NCBI RefSeq assembly: GCF_900114355.1
Contig: NZ_FOSS01000005.1
Coordinates: 1 to 64,000, forward strand
Source of the DNA: Lysobacter sp. cf310
Lineage (GTDB): Bacteria > Pseudomonadota > Gammaproteobacteria > Xanthomonadales > Xanthomonadaceae
Direction: 5' to 3'
DNA: 64,000 bases
Below the pieces are notes generated by a model, which searched no databases, had not been told where the DNA came from, and saw only the letters and a program-made list of their open reading frames with translations. Both the position numbers and the translations under genes were made by a program. Below, piece by piece: positions 34,196 through 40,814 of the stretch (positions within the stretch are counted from its first letter, which is position 1; each line of letters starts with the position of its first letter).

Positions 34196-34773
34196 AGCTC
34201 GACCCGCGCAGCACCGCCCTGATTCCGATCGACGTACAACAGGGCTTCGACTATCCGCCCTGGGGCCCGCGCAACAACCCGGCCATGGAGGCCAACGGCC
34301 TGCGCCTGCTCGCGGCCTGGCGCGACGCCGGCCTGACGCCGATCCACGTCCGCCACGACTCGGTGATCGAGGGCTCATCCTTGCGGCCCTCGCATCCGGG
34401 CAACGCGTTCCGGCCCGGATTCGAGCCCTTGCCCGGCGAAGCGCTGGTGAGCAAGTCGGTCAACGCCGCCTTCATCGGCACCGATCTGGACCTGCGCCTG
34501 CGCCGGCTCGGCATCGACTGTGTGCTGCTGTTCGGCATCAGCACCGACATGTGCGTGTCGACCACCGCGCGCGTGGCCGCCAACCTGGGCTACCGCGTCA
34601 TCGTCGTCGCCGATGCCTGCGCCTGTTTCGATCTGCGCGACGAACACGGCCGCATCGTCGCCGCCGACGATATCGCGCGCGCGCACCTGGCCACGTTGCG
34701 CGCCGAGTTCGCCGAAGTCGTCGACAGCCAGGACGTGATCGCGGCGCTGCGTGCGCGGTCGCAAGCGGCGTGA
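34192..34773 (+). CDS. Isochorismatase-like cysteine hydrolase
   Basis: A 193-aa protein of the isochorismatase-like family: IPIDVQQGFD with the catalytic aspartate, lysine and aromatic region at LVSKSVNAAFIGTDLD, the cis-peptide loop and the nucleophilic cysteine in GISTDMCVSTTARVAANLGY. These enzymes cleave amides such as nicotinamide, or hydrolyse carbamoyl groups. It is translationally coupled to the ABM protein upstream. The pair may degrade a small aromatic or amino-acid-derived compound sensed by the divergent Lrp regulator. Confidence 0.9.
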   Translation: MKLDPRSTALIPIDVQQGFDYPPWGPRNNPAMEANGLRLLAAWRDAGLTPIHVRHDSVIEGSSLRPSHPGNAFRPGFEPLPGEALVSKSVNAAFIGTDLDLRLRRLGIDCVLLFGISTDMCVSTTARVAANLGYRVIVVADACACFDLRDEHGRIVAADDIARAHLATLRAEFAEVVDSQDVIAALRARSQAA

Positions 34774-34899
34774 TCGCGACGCAGGCATCGCAACGACCGT
34801 TGATGAGGCGACGAACGGTCTTGCAACTAAATTTTAACGGGCGTAATGTGCGCGACCTCGGCCCAGCGCGGCCATACGCAGACTTCGAATCTTCCGCCA

Positions 34900-35021
34900 T
34901 GAACGTCTTCATCGACATCGCCAAATCGCTCCAGCCGCGGCCCTTGCGCCACGGTAAGGACGCGTGCGCGCCGATGAACGTCGGCGATCGCATCGAAGCG
35001 CAGCTGCGCACTCCACACTGA
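34900..35021 (+). CDS. Possible 40-aa small protein
   Basis: MNVFIDIAKSLQ begins the frame, which ends LRTPH at a TGA. There is no clear ribosome site. Support comes only from its position inside the promoter-terminator unit at 34821-35106 and from ending 13 bp before the first hairpin. Confidence 0.25.
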
Positions 35022-35068
35022 CCTTGCCTATGCGGGAGGTCGGTGACCCCGACCTCCCGAGGAACGCG

Positions 35069-35106
35069 AACGCCCTCGGGTTCGAAACCCGGGGGCGTTT
35101 TGTTTT
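35069..35106 (+). terminator. Rho-independent terminator
   Basis: ACGCCCTCGGGTT and AACCCGGGGGCGT pair around a short CG loop and run into TTTTGTTTT. Confidence 0.9.
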
Positions 35107-35158
35107 CCGCGTCCGCGAAGGATCACTCTTCCTTTAATTCAGCGGTTTCCAGCCGGCC

Positions 35159-35317
35159 CCGAAGCATCCGCGCGCATTCGCGCGCCGCAGGGGCGTTGTC
35201 GTCGAGGCGCCGCAAGGCGCTGTGTCCGGATGCTTCGGCACGGGCGGTAGGGCGGGAGAACGCAAGGCATGGGGCGCACGCGCCCGCACGAATTGGCGTC
35301 TGGCGACAGACGCCAAT
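35159..35317 (+). ncRNA. Strongly structured non-coding segment upstream of the tRNA-like elements
   Basis: CCGAAGCATCCG (35159-35170) pairs perfectly with CGGATGCTTCGG (35225-35236). Inside lie CGCG-CATT-CGCG and GCGCC-GCAA-GGCGC hairpins, giving a three-way shape of 78 bases. A second hairpin, ATTGGCGTCTG-GCGA-CAGACGCCAAT, follows at 35292-35317 with a GNRA-type loop. No frame here looks coding. It may be a structured RNA linked to the RNA-repair genes, or operators; strand is assumed from the downstream operon. Confidence 0.4.
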
Positions 35318-35423
35318 GCGAAACATCGATCGAACGTTCCGCAGCGGCACGGGTTCGCATCCCGTCCGGTGCGCGCGGCCCTGCCGTTGCGTATGCCACG
35401 GGACGCCAGCGGTGTTTCGAAAA

Positions 35424-35492
35424 GCGACGTTAGCTCAGAGGCAAGAGCGGCGGATATTCCGCAGGTCGCCGGTTCGAGTCCGGCACGTTGAT
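35424..35492 (+). ncRNA. Degenerate tRNA-like element 1 (3-base anticodon loop)
   Basis: The D arm GCTC-N8-GAGC (35433-35448) and T arm GCCGG-TTCGAGT-CCGGC (35468-35484) are canonical. The acceptor GCGACGT/ACGTTGA pairs in six of seven positions, with a G-A mismatch at the end pair. Only 19 bases separate the D and T stems instead of the usual 23. The anticodon arm is GCGGA-TAT-TCCGC, a 5-bp stem closed by three bases, so it cannot decode. No CCA is encoded. Confidence 0.6.
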
Positions 35493-35566
35493 CACTGGAT
35501 AGCTCAGACGGTTAGAGCATCGGACTTTAATCCGACGGTCGCGGGTTCGAATCCCGTTCCGACAAC
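35493..35566 (+). ncRNA. Degenerate tRNA-like element 2 (6-base anticodon loop)
   Basis: The D arm is GCTC-N9-GAGC (35502-35518), and the T arm GCGGG-TTCGAAT-CCCGT (35541-35557). The anticodon arm TCGGA-CTTTAA-TCCGA has a 6-base loop; adding one T would give a lysine-type CTTTTAA loop. The acceptor is poor, with TGGA/TCCG only, and there is no CCA. It directly abuts element 1, and both point toward the slipin-RtcB operon. Confidence 0.6.
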
Positions 35567-35567
35567 T

Positions 35568-35955
35568 GCCTTTCACGCAGTCAGTGATACCGGGGGCGCA
35601 AGCCCCCACCCGGAAACGCCCCTTGCGGCGTTTCGACCGACGCCGCGTTTCGATGCGGCGGAGGACGGAGCGCCGCAGCGGCAACGACGCCGGACCCGCG
35701 CCCACGAGGCGAGGGACCGCGGCGGACGGCCGGACGCGACGGAACAGCGTCGCGCACCGGCTCCGCCACGGACCCTCGCCCAGCGCGCGCGGGTTCCGCG
35801 CCGACGCCGTCGGGGGCGCTTCCACCCCCTTCCGCTTTGCGGTCGCCGCGTGCGCGTGCGACCGCGACGTCCACGCAGCGCGCGACGAACGATCCGGTCG
35901 CGCGCCGTCCACACGACCGGATCGAAACCCGCAGAACACCTAAGGAGAAAGCGTC
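35568..35955 (+). other. Leader of the RNA-repair operon, rich in hairpins
   Basis: 388 bp without a supported gene. Hairpins include GGGGGC-GCAA-GCCCCC (35592-35607) and GAAACGCC-N6-GGCGTTTC (35613-35634). Others are GCCGC/GCGGC near 35642 and GCGACG-N6-CGTCGC near 35741. A TAAGGAGA ribosome site lies at the end. I see no sigma-54 consensus, which RtcR-type control would need. Confidence 0.45.
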
Positions 35956-37086
35956 ATGTTCTGGAACAAGCGGGTCGTGGTCGGCGACGCCGAGCGCGCC
36001 CTGATCTACCGCAACCGCCGTTTCGAGCGCGTGCTCGGACCGGGCGTCTATCGCATCGTCGACTGGCGCGGCCGCACCGAGGTGGTGCTGCACGACATCG
36101 CCAAGCCGGAGTACGCCGGCAAGGACACCGACGCGCTGGTGGCCGCGCTGGGCGCGCGTCTGGGCGAACACTTCGTCCTGGCCGACATCGGCGTCGATCA
36201 GGTGGGCCTGGTGATGAAGAACGGCAAGCTCGAGGACCTGCTCGCGCCGGGCTCGCGCAAGCTGTACTGGAAGGGCCTGGTCCCGATCGAGGTCGTCGCC
36301 ACGACCCTGTCGGCGGGTCTGGAGCTGCGGAGCGAGATCGCGCAGCGCCTGCGCCAGATCGGCCTGCTCGATCGCGTCGCTCTGGCGGTGACCGTGCCCA
36401 ACGATTCGGCGGGCCTGCTCTACGTCGACGGCAAGCTGGTGCGCACGCTGGACGCCGGCAGCTACGCCTACTGGAATTTCCAGAAGAACGTCGCCGTCGA
36501 GCTGGTCGAGCTGCGCGTGCAGTCGGTCGAGGTCTCGGGCCAGGAGCTGTTGACGCGCGACAAGGTATCGCTGCGCGTGAACCTGGCCGCGAGCATGCGC
36601 GTGACCGATCCGGTCGCCACGCGCAGCAAGGTGGCCAAGGTCAATGACTACCTGTACCGCGAGCTGCAGTACGGCCTGCGCAAGGCGGTCTCGGCCAAGA
36701 CCCTGGACGAGCTGCTCGGCGACAAGGCCTCGCTGGACGCCGACATCTACGGCTACGTGCGCGACCAGCTCGACGGTCTCGGCGTGGAAGTGCTGGGCGT
36801 GGGCGTCAAGGACGTGATCCTGCCGGGCGAGATGAAGGAAATCCTCAACGGCGTGGTGCAAGCGGAGAAGACGGCCCAGGCCAACGTGATCCGCCGTCGC
36901 GAGGAGGCCAACGCCACGCGCAGCCTGCTCAACACCGCCAAGCTGATCGAGGACAGCCCGACGCTGATGCGCCTGAAGGAGCTGGAGGCGCTGGAGAAGG
37001 TCACCGAGAAGATCGACAAGCTCACCGTCTTCGGCGGCCTGGACGGCGTGCTCAAGCAGCTGGTCAGCCTCAAGAGCGGCGGCTGA
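35956..37086 (+). CDS. Slipin-like SPFH/band-7 protein of the RNA-repair operon
   Basis: 376 aa. It opens MFWNKRVVVGDAERALIYRNRRFERVLGPGVY, the usual slipin start but without a membrane hairpin, so it is probably soluble. The SPFH core (ELVELRVQSVEVSGQELLTRDKVSLRVNLAASMRVTDP) is followed by a coiled coil (LNGVVQAEKTAQANVIRRREEANATRSLLNTAKLIED). SPFH proteins form ring-like oligomers. Association of slipins with RtcB ligases is a recurrent operon pattern. AAGGAGA precedes the ATG by eight bases. Downstream are the unknown protein and rtcB. Confidence 0.88.
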   Translation: MFWNKRVVVGDAERALIYRNRRFERVLGPGVYRIVDWRGRTEVVLHDIAKPEYAGKDTDALVAALGARLGEHFVLADIGVDQVGLVMKNGKLEDLLAPGSRKLYWKGLVPIEVVATTLSAGLELRSEIAQRLRQIGLLDRVALAVTVPNDSAGLLYVDGKLVRTLDAGSYAYWNFQKNVAVELVELRVQSVEVSGQELLTRDKVSLRVNLAASMRVTDPVATRSKVAKVNDYLYRELQYGLRKAVSAKTLDELLGDKASLDADIYGYVRDQLDGLGVEVLGVGVKDVILPGEMKEILNGVVQAEKTAQANVIRRREEANATRSLLNTAKLIEDSPTLMRLKELEALEKVTEKIDKLTVFGGLDGVLKQLVSLKSGG

Positions 37087-37191
37087 AGGGGTGATCCGTG
37101 GAATCCCGGATGACGACTCGGCCGCCGACCCACACCGAGAACGCCGCTCCCCAGGGAGCGGCCATCGCATCCCATTCCATTGGAAACCCTT

Positions 37192-37995
37192 ATGCGTAAG
37201 GACATGTACAAGGTCATCGTGGAACGGCCGCGGCGCGGAGGTCGCTACAGCAGCGAACGCCGCCCCTCGACCGATCCCGAGGACCAGACCCAACGCGAAA
37301 GCCTCAAGTTCCGCCATCGTTCGCACAAGTGGCTCAACGAGAACCTCAACCCGCTGCGGCGCTACCTCGAAGGACAGGTGGGCCGGCGCTGGGACCAGGT
37401 CTACTCGGAGCTGTGCGCGCGCATCGACCGCCGCAACACCGTGCAGCAGCACATCCACCAGCACCTCGACCAGTTCGTCGCGCTGCGGGTGGTCGCGTTC
37501 GACGGCAGGCTCCACCTCGACCACGGTTGGGGCGGCCTGAAACCGCTGAGCGATCCCTGGTCGCCGAAGTTGTACGTGGATCCGGACAGCGGCTTGCTGC
37601 TGAACAACGATGAGGCGATCGCGGCCAGGCGTGCGCTGCGGCGTCGGCGCGCGCTCGAACGTGCGGCGAAGGCGTCGCCGGATCTGCGTCGCGTCGACGA
37701 ACTGCATCAGCTGCGCCGCATCGACGGCATCTGGTACGAGGTCGAACTGGCCCCGTTGCCCGAAACGGCCGCACTGACGAGCGTACGCGGCAAGCCGGCT
37801 CAGTTCACGATGCCGTTCGATGTGATCGCCAGGCGCCCGGCCCGCTGGATCGGCAAGCCCTGCGGTCATCGCGCCTGCGGGGCCTGCAAACCTTACGGTC
37901 GCAGCGACCTGTACGCGCGCAGCAAGCGCCAGCTGAATCGGCACGAGCTGCAGCGTTACGGCTTGCGTAACCACGACGGCGAACATCTGCATTAA
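37192..37995 (+). CDS. Unknown basic protein of the slipin-RtcB operon
   Basis: 267 aa from the ATG at 37192; a TTG at 37180 is possible. It is rich in Arg and His: FRHRSHKWLNENLNPLRRYLEGQVGRRWDQVYSEL, then QQHIHQHLDQFVALRVVAFDG, and a C-terminal CGHRACGAC cluster that could bind zinc, followed by a basic tail (YARSKRQLNRHELQRYG). The pattern suggests an RNA-binding protein. I recognise no named family. It sits between slipin and rtcB, with an unusually strong hairpin separating it from rtcB. Confidence 0.8.
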   Translation: MRKDMYKVIVERPRRGGRYSSERRPSTDPEDQTQRESLKFRHRSHKWLNENLNPLRRYLEGQVGRRWDQVYSELCARIDRRNTVQQHIHQHLDQFVALRVVAFDGRLHLDHGWGGLKPLSDPWSPKLYVDPDSGLLLNNDEAIAARRALRRRRALERAAKASPDLRRVDELHQLRRIDGIWYEVELAPLPETAALTSVRGKPAQFTMPFDVIARRPARWIGKPCGHRACGACKPYGRSDLYARSKRQLNRHELQRYGLRNHDGEHLH

Positions 37996-38006
37996 GAGAG
38001 AAGCAA

Positions 38007-38039
38007 GCGCTGGCGCCGCGGACTCCGCGGCGCCAGCGC
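38007..38039 (+). promoter_or_regulatory. 15-bp perfect inverted repeat between the unknown protein gene and rtcB
   Basis: GCGCTGGCGCCGCGG and CCGCGGCGCCAGCGC surround three bases (ACT). There is no T tract, so termination is unlikely to be complete. It ends just before the AGGAG ribosome site of rtcB. Likely roles are partial attenuation or an mRNA processing/stability element. Confidence 0.65.
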
Positions 38040-38053
38040 ACAGGAGCGACACC

Positions 38054-39268
38054 ATGAATCATCAATACGAACTGCTGCATGCACCGGGCGCCACGCCGAT
38101 CAAGGGCTGGGTGCGCGGCGTACCGCTGGACGAACAGGCCCACCGCCAGTTGCAGAACATCGCCGCCCTGCCCTTCGTCGGGCCCTGGGTGGCGGTGATG
38201 CCCGACGTCCATCTGGGCAAGGGCGCGACCGTGGGATCGGTGGTGCCGACCCGTGGCGCGATCGTTCCGGCCGCGGTCGGCGTCGACATCGGCTGCGGCA
38301 TGGCCGCGGTGCGCACCACCCTGCGCGCCAAGGACCTGCCCGACAGCCTGGCCCTGCTGCGCTCGTCGATCGAACGCAGCGTGCCGGTCGGCAACGGTCC
38401 CGGCGGCGATCACCGCAAGCGACCCGACAGCATCGACACCCGGCTCGCGCAGTCCGGGCTGATGGCGCGGCTGGAGGCCGTGCGCGCGCGCCATCCGAAG
38501 ATCCGCTACGACAAGGTGGACAAGCAGCTGGGCACGCTCGGCGGCGGCAACCACTTCATCGAGATCTGTCTGGACGAGGCCGATGCGGTGTGGGTGATGC
38601 TGCACTCGGGTTCGCGCGGCACCGGCAACCTGATCGGCACCTACTTCATCGAGCTGGCCCGGCGCGAGCTGGAGCGGCGCGTGCTCGGCTTCCACCTGCC
38701 CGACAAGGACCTGGCCTTCTTCCTGGAGGGCGAGCCCCTGTTCGAGCACTACGTCGAGGCGGTGTCGTGGGCGCAGGACTACGCGCGCCACAACCGCGAG
38801 GCGATGATGGCGCGCGTGCTGCACGAGCTGCGCCAGCGCCTGCCGAAGTTCCAGTTGGAGAAGATGGCGGTCAACTGCCACCACAACTATGTGCAGCGCG
38901 AGCAGCACCACGGCGAATCCCTGCTGGTCACCCGCAAGGGCGCGGTCAGCGCGCGCGCGGGCGAGCTGGGGATCATTCCGGGCAGCATGGGCACGCGCAG
39001 CTACATCGTGCGCGGCAAGGGCAACGCCGACAGCTTCCACAGCTGCAGCCACGGCGCCGGCCGGGTGATGAGCCGCACCCAGGCGCGTCAGAGCATCACC
39101 CTCAAGCAGCACCGCGAGGCCACCGCCCACGTCGAATGCCGCAAGGACGCGGCGGTGATCGACGAATCGCCGGCGGCCTACAAATCGATCGACGCGGTCA
39201 TGGCCGCGCAGACCGATCTGGTCGAGGTGCTGCATACCTTGCGCCAGGTGATCTGCATCAAGGGATGA
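38054..39268 (+). CDS. rtcB: RtcB RNA ligase
   Basis: A 404-aa ligase that joins RNA 2',3'-cyclic phosphate (via 3'-phosphate) to 5'-OH ends using GTP and manganese. Motifs: MPDVHLGKGATVGSV, GVDIGCGM with the metal-binding cysteine, LGGGNHFIE, HSGSRGTG, INCHHNY-like NCHHNYV, and SCSHGAGRVMSR with the histidine that becomes guanylylated. Length equals E. coli RtcB. AGGAG lies seven bases before the ATG. There is no RtcA cyclase or RtcR regulator in the window. With slipin and the two tRNA-like elements upstream, repair of cleaved tRNA is the likely task. Confidence 0.97.
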   Translation: MNHQYELLHAPGATPIKGWVRGVPLDEQAHRQLQNIAALPFVGPWVAVMPDVHLGKGATVGSVVPTRGAIVPAAVGVDIGCGMAAVRTTLRAKDLPDSLALLRSSIERSVPVGNGPGGDHRKRPDSIDTRLAQSGLMARLEAVRARHPKIRYDKVDKQLGTLGGGNHFIEICLDEADAVWVMLHSGSRGTGNLIGTYFIELARRELERRVLGFHLPDKDLAFFLEGEPLFEHYVEAVSWAQDYARHNREAMMARVLHELRQRLPKFQLEKMAVNCHHNYVQREQHHGESLLVTRKGAVSARAGELGIIPGSMGTRSYIVRGKGNADSFHSCSHGAGRVMSRTQARQSITLKQHREATAHVECRKDAAVIDESPAAYKSIDAVMAAQTDLVEVLHTLRQVICIKG

Positions 39269-39287
39269 GGTCGGTCGCCATGGGCGC

Positions 39288-39320
39288 AGCGCCGCTCCGC
39301 GAGGGGCGGCGCTTTTTTTG
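39288..39320 (+). terminator. Rho-independent terminator of the RNA-repair operon
   Basis: AGCGCCGCTCC and GGGGCGGCGCT pair over a GCGA loop, followed by seven T. It lies 20 bp after the rtcB stop and ends the operon. Confidence 0.95.
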
Positions 39321-39525
39321 TCCGGCGGCCGCCGCGCGACCGGCCCGAATCGGCGGTCCAAGACCGCCGTCCGTCGCAATTTTGCGAACGCAACAAAACG
39401 TAACAGCCGGATTGCGACGCGGTGCGCGATTCCGGCCCTCGCCAGCGCCGCACGGGTAACGGATAGTTAACCGGCCGGGCGTATCGTCGTCCTGGCAGGG
39501 GGCCCGCTCAAGGAGAGGTGGAGCC

Positions 39526-39762
39526 ATGAACGATCTGGCATTGGATGCCGCGTCGTCTCACGCGACCCTGTCGCATGAGGACCGCGAATTGGCCGTCACC
39601 TACGGCATCGAAGCGCGCCGGCACCACGCCGAACGCGCGTGGACCGACATACAACACGAACTCGCCGCCGGCTGGGCGCGCATGCGCGGCTATCGGCGCG
39701 CGCAATGGCCGGACGTGGTCGATCACGTCGAGGCCGCCTGGCACGGCGCGATCCGCCTGTAG
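39526..39762 (+). CDS. Small unknown cytoplasmic protein
   Basis: A 78-aa protein with AGGAGAGG at the right distance from the ATG. It reads LSHEDRELAVTYGIEARRHHAERAWTDIQHEL ... MRGYRRAQWPDVVDHVEAAWHG, two or three amphipathic helices with many His and Trp. It resembles small stress-associated proteins of unknown function but I cannot name a family. The spacer before it (39321-39525) includes an AT-richer patch that may be its promoter. Confidence 0.7.
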   Translation: MNDLALDAASSHATLSHEDRELAVTYGIEARRHHAERAWTDIQHELAAGWARMRGYRRAQWPDVVDHVEAAWHGAIRL

Positions 39763-39789
39763 ACCGGCGGGCGCGTCGCGCGGCTGCGC

Positions 39790-40713
39790 TCAGGCCTCGG
39801 CCGGCCGCGGCCGCCGCGGCCATTGCCAGCGCAGATTGACGCCGAGCGTGCCCAGCACGATCAGGGACACGCCCAACATCTGCACCCCGCCCAGGACGCT
39901 GCCGTAGAGCAGGTAGTCCAGCAGCAGCGCGATCACCGGATACACGAAGGCGAGCACCGCGATGGTCACCACCGGCAGGCGCGGATAGGCCGAGTAGAAC
40001 AGCACGTAGCACACGCCGCTGTGGATCAGGCCCAGACCCGCCAGCCAATACCAGTGCGGGCCGACCTGGGCGACCGCGGCGTAGTCGGCGAACGGCGCCA
40101 GCATGGCCACGCCGACCAGGCATTGGATCAGCACCACCGCGAACGGGCGCTCGCGGCTGATCCGACGCGACAGGATCAGCGAAGCGCCGCACAGCAGGGC
40201 GGCGACGAAGGTCAGGCCGATGCCGATCAGATAACCCGCATCGGCGCTGCGCCACAGCTTGATCGGATCGGCCGAGCAGGCCACGCCGACGAAGGCCAGC
40301 GCGGTCCAGGCCCAGTCGGCCGGACGCGTGCGCTCGCCGAAGAACAGCGCCGCCATCGCCAGCATCGCGAACGGAAAGAAGTGGTAGACCATCGTCGCCA
40401 CCCCGATCGACGAACGCGCCATGCCGGCGAACAGCGCGACCCAGTTCAACACCAGCAGCACGCCGCTGACGATCGCGGCGCGAATCAGCGCGGGCTCGCC
40501 GCCGAGCCCGCGCAGGTGGCCGCGCGCCAGGCCCCAGGCGATCAGGAAGCCGCTGCCGAACACGCAGCGGAAGAACACCGTGGTGATCGCGTCCTGACCG
40601 CCCTCGTGGGCGAACACGCCGACCGAGCCGATCAGGATCTCGGCGACGAACAACTGGATCAGCGCGGTGCGCGATTCGGCGGGGCTGACGGCGGGGGCGG
40701 CGGTCGGGTTCAT
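39790..40713 (-). CDS. EamA/DMT-family transporter divergent from MocR regulator
   Basis: 307 aa with ten predicted membrane helices in two EamA repeats: IQLFVAEILIGSVGVFAHEGG, MARSSIGVATMVYHFFPFAMLAMAALFFGERT, then LIQCLVGVAMLAPFADY and YPVIALLLDYLLYGSVLG. The FFGERTRPADW and YGSVLGGVQ parts are the usual repeat ends. It is divergent from a MocR-type regulator with direct repeats between them, so it is probably the regulator's target. Export or uptake of an amine or amino acid is plausible. Confidence 0.9.
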   Translation of the reverse strand: MNPTAAPAVSPAESRTALIQLFVAEILIGSVGVFAHEGGQDAITTVFFRCVFGSGFLIAWGLARGHLRGLGGEPALIRAAIVSGVLLVLNWVALFAGMARSSIGVATMVYHFFPFAMLAMAALFFGERTRPADWAWTALAFVGVACSADPIKLWRSADAGYLIGIGLTFVAALLCGASLILSRRISRERPFAVVLIQCLVGVAMLAPFADYAAVAQVGPHWYWLAGLGLIHSGVCYVLFYSAYPRLPVVTIAVLAFVYPVIALLLDYLLYGSVLGGVQMLGVSLIVLGTLGVNLRWQWPRRPRPAEA

Positions 40714-40737
40714 GCGAGCAGGCTAGGGCCGCGCGCG

Positions 40738-40782
40738 CGACCGGTACAGATTCAGTTAGACTCGGTTTCGACCGGTACAGAT
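40738..40782. promoter_or_regulatory. Direct-repeat operator candidate for the MocR regulator
   Basis: The 14-mer CGACCGGTACAGAT occurs at 40738-40751 and again at 40769-40782, 31 bp apart (three helical turns on the same face). It lies between the divergent transporter and regulator genes. MocR-type proteins such as GabR and PdxR bind direct repeats in such positions. Confidence 0.65.
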
Positions 40783-40814
40783 GCGCAGGCCCGTGGCCTG
40801 CCGGGAGGCCCGCC

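Larger units (their letters stand above)
34821..35106 (+). ncRNA. Candidate small RNA or short mRNA with its own promoter and terminator
   Basis: TTGCAA (34821) and TAATGT (34844) with a 17-base spacer lie in a rare AT-rich patch. About 250 bases later two hairpins follow: GGGAGGTCGG/CCGACCTCCC (35034-35058), then the terminator at 35069. The unit is free-standing between the hydrolase gene and the RNA-repair region. A 40-codon frame (34900-35021) lies inside it, so it could be a mRNA for a small protein. Confidence 0.4.

Noticed and set aside
35493-35566. Ordinary tRNA-Lys gene
   Set aside because: The anticodon loop has six bases, the acceptor stem pairs in only four positions and no CCA is encoded, unlike functional tRNAs.
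35100-35955. Sigma-54 promoter and RtcR-type control of the RNA-repair operon
   Set aside because: I found no GG-N10-GC element with the usual flanks and no rtcR gene in the window.
35581-38055. 824-codon open frame on the minus strand through the slipin region
   Set aside because: It covers slipin and the unknown protein gene in antisense; those have ribosome sites and family motifs, while this frame has none.
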